DNA of 64,000 bases, taken from NCBI RefSeq assembly GCF_025685605.1, contig NZ_JAGTUT010000001.1:1922001-1986000 (forward strand). The letters run 5' to 3'. A program made the position numbers and the translations under genes. The DNA comes from Granulicella arctica. GTDB taxonomy: Bacteria > Acidobacteriota > Terriglobia > Terriglobales > Acidobacteriaceae. The notes below the pieces were generated by a model. The model ran no database searches. It saw only the letters and a list, made by a program, of their open reading frames with translations, and was not told the DNA's origin. Below, in pieces: positions 1 through 7,487 of this stretch (positions are counted from its first letter, which is position 1; the number at the start of each line of letters is the position of its first letter).

Positions 1-480
1 TGTTTCCAGGTCGGGGCGCGCAATATGCAAAACTTCAACCTGCTGCGTGAACTTGGTCATGTGCGGACGCCAGTGTTGATGAAGCGCGGCATCTCCGCGA
101 CCATCGAAGAGGTTTTATTGAGTGCGGAGTACATTCTCTCTGGTGGCAACTACGACCTGATCCTCTGCGAACGCGGCATTCGTACCTATGAGACGTACAC
201 GCGAAACACGATGGACATTTCGGCGATTCCGGTGCTGAAAAAGCTCACGCACCTGCCAGTCATGGGCGACCCTTCACATGGCGTCGGCATCCGCGATCTG
301 GTGCCGCCGATGGCGCTTGCCAGTGTCGCTGCCGGTGCTGACGGATTGTTGATGGAAATGCATCCGAATCCAGATAAAGCAATGTCCGATGGAGCACAAA
401 GCCTCTATCCTGAGCAGCTTGAGAAGTTGATTGCGCAGCTACGCCTACTTGCTCCCGTTGTTGGTCGGAACGTCGCATAG
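1..480 (+). CDS. aroF: 3-deoxy-7-phosphoheptulonate (DAHP) synthase, C-terminal part
   Basis: The reading frame is open from the first base, so the N-terminal part lies outside the window and 159 residues are visible. DAHP synthase joins phosphoenolpyruvate and erythrose 4-phosphate in the first step of the shikimate pathway. Seen directly are the KRG motif in [24 protein letters not shown], the GDPSHGVG metal/substrate loop and [17 protein letters not shown] near the end, all typical of the AroF/KDO8P-like family. It ends 3 bases before the tyrA start, so both are probably one operon for aromatic amino acid synthesis. Family assignment is secure; the exact subtype and any N-terminal regulatory domain cannot be seen. 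Confidence 0.93.
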   Translation, partial: CFQVGARNMQNFNLLRELGHVRTPVLMKRGISATIEEVLLSAEYILSGGNYDLILCERGIRTYETYTRNTMDISAIPVLKKLTHLPVMGDPSHGVGIRDLVPPMALASVAAGADGLLMEMHPNPDKAMSDGAQSLYPEQLEKLIAQLRLLAPVVGRNVA

Positions 481-483
481 CGC

Positions 484-1353
484 ATGATCGAGCGCATCCT
501 CATCGTCGGGACGGGGCTGATCGGCGCATCGATCGGACTTGCACTGAAAGCTGCCGGGTTTCGAGGTCACATCTCTGGCTGGGACTCAACCCGTCTCGAA
601 CGTCTCATGGCTCTCGATATGGGAGCTGTAGATGAGGTTGCCTCAAGCCGCGAAGAGGCTCTAAGCGTGGCTCGCCACGCCCATGTGCTTATTTTGGCTG
701 TGCCGGTGATGGGCATTCTCGACTGGCTGATGGAACTCGCGCCCGCGCTTCGCGCCGGCCAACTTGTGACCGATGTCGGTAGCACCAAGTTGAAGATTGC
801 TGACCTTGGCCAAGGCTTGTTCGGTGGCGCGGGTGCTCGTTTTTTGCCGGGGCACCCGATGGCCGGCAAGGAATCGGGCGGTGCGGCGCTGGCTGATGCA
901 GCGTTGTTCCAAGGGGCAATGTGGCTATTTACCCCGTTTGCGGAAGAGCCGACCGAACTGGAGGTTGAGTGGCGCGAGTGGGTGACCAGGTGTGGCGCCC
1001 GCACTCTTGATCTCGACGCCGGGCGACATGATGAGCTTTGCGCCTGGGTGAGCCACCTTCCACAGATGGTCTCGACGGCGCTGACGGCTTTGCTGGAAGA
1101 TCGTTTTGGGGATACTCCTGAGGTGATGGCGGTTGGCGGACGCGCACTGCACGAGATGACCCGGCTCGGCGCCAGTCCCTACAGCATGTGGCGCGACGTT
1201 GCTCTTTCGAATACAACTTCCATCGCCGAAACGCTGTTTGCTTTGGAACAGCGGCTTGCGCATATTCGAGAAAACCTTAAAACACCGGAATTGCGAGACG
1301 AATTCGCTTTGGCCAATAGCTTTCGCGCAAGACGGCGCACTGAGAGCAAGTGA
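484..1353 (+). CDS. tyrA: Prephenate/arogenate dehydrogenase
   Basis: A 289-residue dehydrogenase that oxidatively decarboxylates prephenate (or arogenate) with NAD(P) on the route to tyrosine. The N-terminus carries the Rossmann motif VGTGLIGAS at about residues 8-16. Further signatures are VTDVGSTK and the substrate-binding LPGHPMAGKESGG near residues 121-133, followed by the all-helical dimerisation domain with WVSHLPQMVS. The length fits a stand-alone TyrA without a chorismate mutase or ACT domain. It starts 3 bases after the DAHP synthase stop, supporting a two-gene aromatic operon. Cofactor and substrate preference cannot be decided by eye. Confidence 0.93.
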   Translation: MIERILIVGTGLIGASIGLALKAAGFRGHISGWDSTRLERLMALDMGAVDEVASSREEALSVARHAHVLILAVPVMGILDWLMELAPALRAGQLVTDVGSTKLKIADLGQGLFGGAGARFLPGHPMAGKESGGAALADAALFQGAMWLFTPFAEEPTELEVEWREWVTRCGARTLDLDAGRHDELCAWVSHLPQMVSTALTALLEDRFGDTPEVMAVGGRALHEMTRLGASPYSMWRDVALSNTTSIAETLFALEQRLAHIRENLKTPELRDEFALANSFRARRRTESK

Positions 1354-1562
1354 GGTCACCCATGCTCGGAACTCTCCTCCGCAAACAGAAAAACGATAGC
1401 TGTTTGTTACGAGTAGGCATCAAATACATCGAAAATGATTATTGCAAGATGGTTACTTTAAATGACTTGTTGGCTTTTAACCTTTCTAATACCGGGAAAG
1501 GCCGATATAGTTGTTTGCAGGACAATCGTTCCAAAATCTCAACATAGCCGGGGACAAACACT
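1354..1562. promoter_or_regulatory. AT-rich intergenic leader before the RiPP cluster
   Basis: This 209-base gene-free stretch separates tyrA from the RiPP precursor and is clearly more AT-rich than its surroundings, especially 1400-1530. It is the obvious place for the promoter of the cluster. TAATAC near 1489 and TATAGT near 1507 are possible -10 elements, but no -35 element with good spacing was convincing. A GGGGAC ribosome-binding-like stretch lies at the end, about 8 bases before the precursor ATG. No hairpin terminator for tyrA was seen. Confidence 0.35.
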
Positions 1563-1730
1563 ATGAGCATGCAGCAGAAAATTCAAGGAACCACGAAATC
1601 CGCATACACGAAGCCCACCTTGGTCGAGTATGGCTCGCTTGCAGAGCGTACGAAGATGTTCGGTCTTCTCAACCCAGACGAGCTTCAGCCAGAAGCAATC
1701 ACCCCTTCCGCGACGAGCGTCACGTTCTAA
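1563..1730 (+). CDS. RiPP precursor peptide with lasso-type leader
   Basis: A 55-residue peptide beginning MSMQQKIQGTTKSAYT. Residues 15-30 match the lasso leader consensus exactly: Y15, P18, L20, G24 and T30, with the spacing YxxPxLxxxGxxxxxT. In lasso systems this Y/P/L/G block binds the B1 (PqqD-like) protein, and the Thr is usually penultimate to the cut. That rule predicts cleavage after Lys31 and a 24-residue core starting MFGLLNPDEL and ending ATSVTF. The core has Asp8 and Glu9, positions that could close a lasso ring, and Ser/Thr near the C-terminus that could be phosphorylated. Met as first core residue is unusual. The ATG is preceded by GGGGAC. The cluster directly downstream supports the call; the mature structure is unknown. 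Confidence 0.85.
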   Translation: MSMQQKIQGTTKSAYTKPTLVEYGSLAERTKMFGLLNPDELQPEAITPSATSVTF

Positions 1731-1739
1731 GGAAGCCTT

Positions 1740-2657
1740 TTGCGAGCTGTAATAGCCTATGGGAGATGCATCGAAAGCGATCTGCCTTTCGATGCACTTC
1801 CTAGCGCAGAACATACTGCAGGCGCGATTCGCATTGAAGTACAACGGGATCCGGAAATTCCAAGGGATCCTGGGGTTTCGGTTCGACCTTGTAATGCCCA
1901 GGGCCGGATGGTTCACATCGTTTCGCATGATCTTTATGTGACCGTTCAGGTTGATCACATTCTAAGTTTTGAGTTGTGGCTCACCGCGAATCGCATTCAA
2001 TGCTCCGCACTGACCGATGTTTCCGACGCCCTTCTAAGTTACTGGCTACTACAACAGATCATTCCCTTGTTTCTCCTCCTGTGTGGGTCCACTGAGTTCT
2101 TGCATGGGATGGCGGTTAGTTCGCTGCCGATCGCGGACTGCGGGACTGACGAATCGTCATGTGTAGGATTTCTTGGCGCATCACATGCCGGAAAATCAAC
2201 ATTGCTTAGCTACTTTCTCAACAAGGGTCATTCTTTGGTGACAGATGATCATGTGGCGCTGGCGCGAGAGGACTACACGCGGGTCCTTCCTGCTGTTCCG
2301 TTCTACCGTGCATATCGGGCTCCTGAAGATTTGGGCGTAGCAGCATCGCACTATTCAGCGAAATCTACTCGCTTGAAATGTCTTTACCTTCTCAGTCCCG
2401 CTCCACCGGAGGCAGCACCTCGCATGGAACGACTCGTAGGTGCCGAAGCCATCAGGGCGCTGTTTCCAAATATCCTGTACAGCTTACACAATGCGGAGAA
2501 GCCTGATTTCTTTCCTCTTGTTGAAGATCGCTTCCGCGGGCTTGCCGATATTGTTCGCAGGGTCCCATTTGCGATACTCCATGTTCCCCGCTCCCTGGAG
2601 CGATTACACGAAGTCTACAACTTCATCCAGAATGATTTAGGAGGTCAAAGAGCGTGA
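1740..2657 (+). CDS. HprK-like kinase of the RiPP cluster
   Basis: A 305-residue protein whose C-terminal half resembles the HPr kinase/phosphorylase fold: a P-loop GASHAGKST at residues 146-154 and the following LVTDDHVAL with the Asp pair at 169-170. Full-length HPr kinases have a different N-terminal domain, so this is a relative, not the carbon-catabolite enzyme. Related kinases in lasso clusters (paeninodin type) phosphorylate the C-terminal residue of the precursor; a similar role is inferred here. The start is a TTG at 1740, with GGAAG about 7 bases upstream and 9 bases after the precursor stop. Its end overlaps the next start by four bases, indicating translational coupling. The physical substrate is unproven. 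Confidence 0.82.
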   Translation: MRAVIAYGRCIESDLPFDALPSAEHTAGAIRIEVQRDPEIPRDPGVSVRPCNAQGRMVHIVSHDLYVTVQVDHILSFELWLTANRIQCSALTDVSDALLSYWLLQQIIPLFLLLCGSTEFLHGMAVSSLPIADCGTDESSCVGFLGASHAGKSTLLSYFLNKGHSLVTDDHVALAREDYTRVLPAVPFYRAYRAPEDLGVAASHYSAKSTRLKCLYLLSPAPPEAAPRMERLVGAEAIRALFPNILYSLHNAEKPDFFPLVEDRFRGLADIVRRVPFAILHVPRSLERLHEVYNFIQNDLGGQRA

Positions 2658-3673
2658 TTCGATACAGCACCGTTGGCCTCCTGTATACCCGTACCTGCCC
2701 TCTTGCTTGCCGTCATTGCATCATTGAGTCGTCGCCAAAAGCGACTGAGAAAATGACTCAAGCCTTGGCCAGCGAATATATCAAGGTCGTTCCGAAGTAC
2801 TCGGATCAACTCTGCTTTACTGGTGGAGAGCCGCTGCTCTACTACAACGAGATTCTGCCTCTGATCCGGCAGGCGAAGGAACTCGGGCTTGGGGTGTCGC
2901 TTGTGACGGGTGCAGGCTGGGTAACCCTGGCGAAGCCTCACATCGCACGCGAGCGAATCCGATTGATCAAAGAGGCTGGGCTTGACGCGCTCGTAGTGAG
3001 TTGGGACTCGTATCATGAGGAGTTTTCCCCACCCGAAAATGCACTACTAGTCGTCGAGAGTGCAAAAGAGGTCGGCCTCTCGGTTCAGGTACGTGGCGTG
3101 ATGTCGGCGACCGGACCCCTCCCCCGTATCGAGCAGAAACTTGTCAGCATCGACGTCAAGTACCAGAAGCAGAATATTCTTCGTCTCGGCTCAGCGGCCA
3201 CACTGCCAGAGGATCACTTCATCTTTGGTGGCATACCGAAGACGGGCGGCTGCGGAACCATCTTCCAGCCAGTGGTCGAGCCGGATGGCAAAGTATATGC
3301 CTGCTGCGGTCCTTCGCGCAGCAGCAGGAGCGAGACCTCTCCGCTCATACTTGGTGATACTGCTCATGAGAGCCTTGACAGCATCTTCGAACGCGCCACG
3401 AACGATCCAATTCTTGAGGCGATTGCAACGATCGGGCCCCATGCACTCTTCAACCTCATCAAGGATGATCCTGAGCTTGTGGGCGTCCTCCCTATCCGCG
3501 AGCGCTACACCGGTATCTGTGAACTCTGCCTGGATATGAACGATGTGCCCGCCGTAGTCAACAAATTGCGGGCGCGTGTCAGTGAATCACAGGTAAGCAG
3601 GCTTATTACAGCTCTCCGCCTTTATCATCAATCGAGCCCCGAATTACGAGCTGAGGTTCAGTGTCCCATGTAA
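2654..3673 (+). CDS. Radical SAM enzyme with SPASM-like C-terminus
   Basis: A 339-residue radical SAM protein. The cluster-binding CxxxCxxC is at Cys15, Cys19 and Cys22, and the SAM-binding FTGGEP is at 55-60. The C-terminal part holds further cysteines at 200, 217, 218, 289 and 292 (PDGKVYACCGP and GICELC), the pattern expected of a SPASM/Twitch region binding auxiliary iron-sulfur clusters. Such enzymes install thioether, C-C or ether links, or epimerise, in RiPP precursors. The GTG start overlaps the kinase stop. In lasso clusters of otherwise similar order this slot is held by the asparagine-synthetase-like cyclase, which is missing here. The reaction on the core peptide cannot be predicted. 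Confidence 0.9.
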   Translation: MIRYSTVGLLYTRTCPLACRHCIIESSPKATEKMTQALASEYIKVVPKYSDQLCFTGGEPLLYYNEILPLIRQAKELGLGVSLVTGAGWVTLAKPHIARERIRLIKEAGLDALVVSWDSYHEEFSPPENALLVVESAKEVGLSVQVRGVMSATGPLPRIEQKLVSIDVKYQKQNILRLGSAATLPEDHFIFGGIPKTGGCGTIFQPVVEPDGKVYACCGPSRSSRSETSPLILGDTAHESLDSIFERATNDPILEAIATIGPHALFNLIKDDPELVGVLPIRERYTGICELCLDMNDVPAVVNKLRARVSESQVSRLITALRLYHQSSPELRAEVQCPM

Positions 3674-3739
3674 TCTCATCAACGAGTTGGACGATAGAAG
3701 CTATGTTGATTAGAATTCATGACTGGACGGAGATATTCC

Positions 3740-4018
3740 ATGCCCCACGACACATCGATCACGATACCAAAACACGTCCTCTCTGAATCTTTGAATGATG
3801 AGACCGTCCTACTTGATATGAGCTCCGGTCTTTACTTCGGACTTTCCCCCGTAGCCAGCCGCTACTGGCAATTGCTCGGTGAAGGTGTCTCCGCTGAGAC
3901 AACTCGATCGACGATCCTCGCCGAGTTTGATGTAACGCCTGAGGTCCTCGACAGCGACCTCGATAGTCTCCTTTCTGAACTTGAGTCGAAGAAGCTCATT
4001 GAGCGGCAGACGAACTGA
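3740..4018 (+). CDS. PqqD-like leader-binding protein (B1/RRE)
   Basis: A 92-residue PqqD-family protein (RiPP recognition element), equivalent to the B1 half of the split lasso leader peptidase. Seen are the early strand region VLSESLNDETVLLDMSSG, then YFGLSPVASRYWQLL and a winged-helix-like tail with ILAEFDVTPEVLDSDLDSLL. Its expected job is to bind the Y/P/L/G leader motif and present the precursor to the modifying enzymes and the B2 protease. I chose the ATG at 3740 because GGAG lies about 10 bases upstream; an in-frame ATG at 3719 lacks a ribosome-binding site. It is followed after 14 bases by the nucleotidyltransferase gene. Confidence 0.88.
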   Translation: MPHDTSITIPKHVLSESLNDETVLLDMSSGLYFGLSPVASRYWQLLGEGVSAETTRSTILAEFDVTPEVLDSDLDSLLSELESKKLIERQTN

Positions 4019-4032
4019 ATCGATCTGGAGAC

Positions 4033-5238
4033 ATGGCGTCTGCCCTTGAAATGCGTTTTCTGGCGCTCTGTCTCCCACGCATGCCGGGGGACAGCCTCGA
4101 CCTGACCAAAGACCTTCCTTCAATGGACTGGACGGCTTTTCTGGGTTTAGCCCGACTGCATGGAATGATGCCTTTGGTTGCGTCACATTTACTGGCTTCA
4201 AACCCCCCGCTCGAACTCGCAGTTCCCAGCCAGGCGATATCGCAGCTAAGTGCCTACCAGAACATTCACGTCATTCGGACCCTCATCCAAACCGCTGCAC
4301 TTTTAGAACTACAACGAGAGTTCGATCGGCATGATGTACGCGTGATTCCCTGGAAGGGCTCCTCGATGGCTATGCTGGTCTATGGATCGGCTACTCTGAG
4401 GGAGTCGGTTGACTTGGATTTCCTCTTGCTCAAACAGGATATTCAGACCATTCTGCAGATCACGCGGGCACTGGGATATCGTCTACTAGGCACGTCTGAC
4501 TCCGAAAGCAAGGACATCTATATTCTGTCCCAGCAGCGCGAGTTCACCTTTGCGCGAAAGCGTGATCGGCTCGTTCTGGAGTTTCATCTTCAGGTTCTTC
4601 CGGCGCGGTTCGGCCTTTGGCAGAATTCGCAACTTGACGTGCATCGCGCCGATACTATTCTTACAGCGGCAGACGTAAATTTGCGCTTGCAGAATCCCGA
4701 AGATCTGCTCGTCAGCCTCTGTGCCCACGCAACAAAGCACCATTGGGATCGCCTCAAGTGGTCCTGCGATATCGCACAGTTTATCCGTGTTTACAGTTCA
4801 CAGATCGCGTGGAAACCGTTTCTCAACCGCCTGCATAACGAAAAGAAAGATGCTGTTGTGCTGCTTGGCCTTGCGCTAGCTGGAATGATCTTTGCGGTGA
4901 AGCTTCCGGATGAGGTTTCGCAAAATTTACAGCATGAATCCGCCATCCGTCTTCTCGCTGAGGAACTTGCCACTCACGTCATGAGTGGATCAAGCGAAGT
5001 GATGGAGCTCAAGCACCGAAAGGCGATCTTGGCGCTGCTTTGTCCTCGCGTTCGCGATCGCTTCTCATACGTAATACGACCCATTATCGAACTGAACTAT
5101 CAGGATCTTTACATTCCAGTTCAGAATCAAGCCTTCTTCTTCTTAAACTACGGCTTTCGGGTGATTCGTCTACTCAGAAAATATGGACCTCATCTCCTTC
5201 TCTCAAAGATCACAGCCTCTCTCCGGCCGGTGCGGTAG
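4033..5238 (+). CDS. Nucleotidyltransferase family protein of the RiPP cluster
   Basis: A 401-residue protein of the uncharacterised nucleotidyltransferase family that occurs in some lasso clusters. The core signature is IPWKGSSMAMLVYG at 105-118 followed by ESVDLDFLL with Asp127-x-Asp129, which would bind two metal ions. A His/Asp/Trp-containing stretch CAHATKHHWDRLKWSCD follows in the middle. In pseudomycoidin-type clusters a nucleotidyltransferase works together with a kinase to modify the peptide end; co-occurrence with the HprK-like gene here suggests a comparable pair of tailoring steps, which is inference. It sits between the B1-like and B2-like genes and ends 2 bases before the latter. 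Confidence 0.8.
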   Translation: MASALEMRFLALCLPRMPGDSLDLTKDLPSMDWTAFLGLARLHGMMPLVASHLLASNPPLELAVPSQAISQLSAYQNIHVIRTLIQTAALLELQREFDRHDVRVIPWKGSSMAMLVYGSATLRESVDLDFLLLKQDIQTILQITRALGYRLLGTSDSESKDIYILSQQREFTFARKRDRLVLEFHLQVLPARFGLWQNSQLDVHRADTILTAADVNLRLQNPEDLLVSLCAHATKHHWDRLKWSCDIAQFIRVYSSQIAWKPFLNRLHNEKKDAVVLLGLALAGMIFAVKLPDEVSQNLQHESAIRLLAEELATHVMSGSSEVMELKHRKAILALLCPRVRDRFSYVIRPIIELNYQDLYIPVQNQAFFFLNYGFRVIRLLRKYGPHLLLSKITASLRPVR

Positions 5239-5240
5239 CC

Positions 5241-5723
5241 ATGACTCAACCTACTCGAGCCCTTCGAGTCGCCCTTGCTCTCAATCGCTTCATGCGACTC
5301 TCCGAGAGTGACCGCTGGCTCATCATTGAAACAACGTTTTACCTGATTTGCGCTAAAATTGCGACGTTTACTACACCTACCCGAACACTCCTTGCTCTTG
5401 GCGATCTGGATCTCTCATCCGGCGCACCCGACACTCGCGTTGCTGCTCTGCCTGTCGAGATAGCCCCTGCGATCCATGCACTCGATAAGAGCAGCCGTCG
5501 GCTGACCTTTGCAAACTGCCTCATTCGTGCCCTTGCCTTGCGTATGCTGCTCGCGCACCGCGATATCGCGACGGATCTCCATATCGGCGCTCGTAAGGAT
5601 GAGCAAGGACAATTCGCTGCCCATGCATGGCTCACCTACAACGACATCATCCTGGTAGGTGGTGACGACGCCCGCGACCTCTATCGCGAGCTTGTCGGGT
5701 CCAGCCACGCTCTCCTGCGGTAG
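5241..5723 (+). CDS. Lasso-type B2 leader peptidase (transglutaminase-like)
   Basis: A 160-residue protein of the McjB C-terminal/B2 family, a cysteine protease of transglutaminase fold that removes the leader from lasso precursors. The catalytic Cys is Cys93 in FANCLIRALAL, and His128 lies in AAHAWLTYN, with an Asp at 135 as likely third residue. The opening LALNRFMRLSESDRWLIIE is the usual N-terminal helix of B2 proteins. It is the last gene of the cluster, and only 10 bases separate it from mutM. The presence of B1-like and B2-like genes with a matching leader strongly ties the cluster to lasso-type processing even though no cyclase gene is present. Confidence 0.9.
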   Translation: MTQPTRALRVALALNRFMRLSESDRWLIIETTFYLICAKIATFTTPTRTLLALGDLDLSSGAPDTRVAALPVEIAPAIHALDKSSRRLTFANCLIRALALRMLLAHRDIATDLHIGARKDEQGQFAAHAWLTYNDIILVGGDDARDLYRELVGSSHALLR

Positions 5724-5733
5724 GTATACCTGC

Positions 5734-6552
5734 ATGCCGGAACTTCCTGAGGTCGAGACTGTAGCGAATGGCGTTCACGAGCGTGTCCATGGTCAAACGA
5801 TCTCTGCTGTCTGGACGAGCAACAAGCCACAGACCTTCAAGTCACCCCCCACTCTCATCGCCGATGTGCTCACGGGCGCTCGTATCGCGCGAGTGCACCG
5901 CGTAGGTAAGACGATTGTCATGGATCTTGATTCACCTACGGCAGGAGCTTCGGCGCAATTCCTGATCCACCTGGGAATGACCGGCCGTCTCCTGGTATCG
6001 ACACCCGACACACCCGTTCCGGCTCACACCCACGCTGTACTAACGCTTAGCGGCAGCCGAGAGCTCCGCTTTGTGGATGCGCGACGCTTCGGGCGGCTCT
6101 CGGTCTCAGCGCCGCTAGAGACGTACACAGGACCAGGCACGGAACCCCTTACGATCTTGCTGGAGGATTTTGTTGCGCTCTTTCGAGGGCGCAAGACACC
6201 GATCAAGGCTGCGCTACTCAACCAGTCTCTTCTGCATGGCGTGGGAAACATCTACGCGGATGAGAGTCTGTTTCGTGCTGGCATTCGTCCACGACGACAG
6301 GCTGGACAACTGACCCGGCTTCAGCTTTCTCATCTGCGAGACGCTTTGCAGTCCGTACTCCTCCATGCAATCGACCTTGGAGGCTCGTCTGTCTCAGACT
6401 ATGTAGACGCTGACGGGGTGAGAGGCTTCTTCCAGTTGGAGCATCGCGTGTATATGCGCACCGGTCAACCATGCCTCGTCTGCGGCACACCCATTAAGCG
6501 CATCCTGGTTGGTGGCAGGGGCACCCACTTCTGCTCCTCCTGCCAGAAATAG
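5734..6552 (+). CDS. mutM: Formamidopyrimidine-DNA glycosylase
   Basis: A 272-residue bifunctional glycosylase/AP lyase that removes 8-oxoguanine and formamidopyrimidines from DNA. The start at 5734 gives MPELPEVETV, where Pro2 is the catalytic nucleophile after Met removal and Glu3 is also catalytic; longer in-frame starts upstream would bury this terminus. HGVGNIYADESLFRAGIRP and the C-terminal zinc finger (CLVCG and CSSC) complete the family signature. It follows the RiPP cluster by 10 bases on the same strand and might be read through from it, but has no functional link to it. Identification is secure. Confidence 0.97.
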   Translation: MPELPEVETVANGVHERVHGQTISAVWTSNKPQTFKSPPTLIADVLTGARIARVHRVGKTIVMDLDSPTAGASAQFLIHLGMTGRLLVSTPDTPVPAHTHAVLTLSGSRELRFVDARRFGRLSVSAPLETYTGPGTEPLTILLEDFVALFRGRKTPIKAALLNQSLLHGVGNIYADESLFRAGIRPRRQAGQLTRLQLSHLRDALQSVLLHAIDLGGSSVSDYVDADGVRGFFQLEHRVYMRTGQPCLVCGTPIKRILVGGRGTHFCSSCQK

Positions 6553-6559
6553 CCCGTAT

Positions 6560-7456
6560 CTAGCGTTTGGCGGCGCGCTCTGCTGCAACGGCTGCGCCGA
6601 TGACCCGCGTCTCTGCGTCGTCAGTCACGATCTCGAGCGTGTAACTTTGCAGGGGGCTCATCTGGACCATCTGCTGCACATAATCCTTAAGCATGGGCAG
6701 ATCGACGAAGCGAACGTTAAAGCCTGTGAGGAAGAACTTTCCGGGACCATCCATGTGGATGGAGCTTGCGGTACCAGCCGCCAGAGCCTTGTGCCAAAGG
6801 CGCTTGAACTCCAGGCACTTAGGATCGCCTCCGTTTGCCGCTTCAAAGACCTCTTCCGGCTCCATGTCGAGGAAGCGCAAGCGCATTGCCCGATGGCCCA
6901 TGATGCCTTCCATGTGCCCCCGGCCGCCGCAACCACAGAAACGTTCCTTGTCGTCGAGCGTAACCACCGTGTGGCCACCTTCGCCAACTGACTGCGTGAA
7001 AGGATAGCGCCCATAGCCGATACCCACACCCATGGTCCAAACCCGGATAGTGTGATCCAGCTTGCCAATCGAGGCAGCCAGCCCTGAGGCAACAGCGTCA
7101 GCGTCATTCAGAACGTTGACTGAGACGTTCAGCCCTTGGTTCTTCAACTGCATCGTAAGGAGTTCTTGAATCCGAGTTCCCTTCATCTGCGGAAGGTTCG
7201 GGGAGTCTTCAACCACACCATTCTTAACCAGGCCCGGCAGAGCAACACCCACGGCAGTCACATCGGTGGCTCCAGCAGCAGCAAGGACTACACGCTCACA
7301 GATGGTCCGGATCAGGCCGTCAGTCGGCATTTCGACCAGAGCATACTGATCGTCATCATCTTCCGGGAATTGCTGTAGCGAACCGACCAGCTTGTGGTCG
7401 ACGATCAGGCCGGCCAACATGCGTTCAGTTAGGGTTACGCCAACGATCTTCGCCAT
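6560..7456 (-). CDS. ROK family protein
   Basis: A 298-residue protein of the ROK (repressor, ORF, kinase) branch of the actin-like ATPase fold, without a DNA-binding domain. Seen are the N-terminal IVGVTLTERMLAGLIV, VGVALPGLV, VNVLNDADAVASG, the GVGIGYG phosphate loop and the zinc-site region CGCGGRGHMEG. ROK kinases usually have CxCGxxGCxE, so the third Cys is His here, which may alter the zinc site. Sugar phosphorylation is the usual role, but the substrate is unknown. It lies 31 bases downstream of sthA on the same strand, probably in one transcript, and converges on mutM. Confidence 0.8.
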   Translation of the reverse strand: MAKIVGVTLTERMLAGLIVDHKLVGSLQQFPEDDDDQYALVEMPTDGLIRTICERVVLAAAGATDVTAVGVALPGLVKNGVVEDSPNLPQMKGTRIQELLTMQLKNQGLNVSVNVLNDADAVASGLAASIGKLDHTIRVWTMGVGIGYGRYPFTQSVGEGGHTVVTLDDKERFCGCGGRGHMEGIMGHRAMRLRFLDMEPEEVFEAANGGDPKCLEFKRLWHKALAAGTASSIHMDGPGKFFLTGFNVRFVDLPMLKDYVQQMVQMSPLQSYTLEIVTDDAETRVIGAAVAAERAAKR

Positions 7457-7487
7457 GCGCTTCTGCCTCGTTTTCGGTTGCCGGTTG

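Noticed and set aside
1354..6552. Lasso cyclase (asparagine-synthetase-like) gene
   Set aside because: Both strands of the cluster and its flanks were read for such a protein; none is present, so a classical lasso cluster could not be called.
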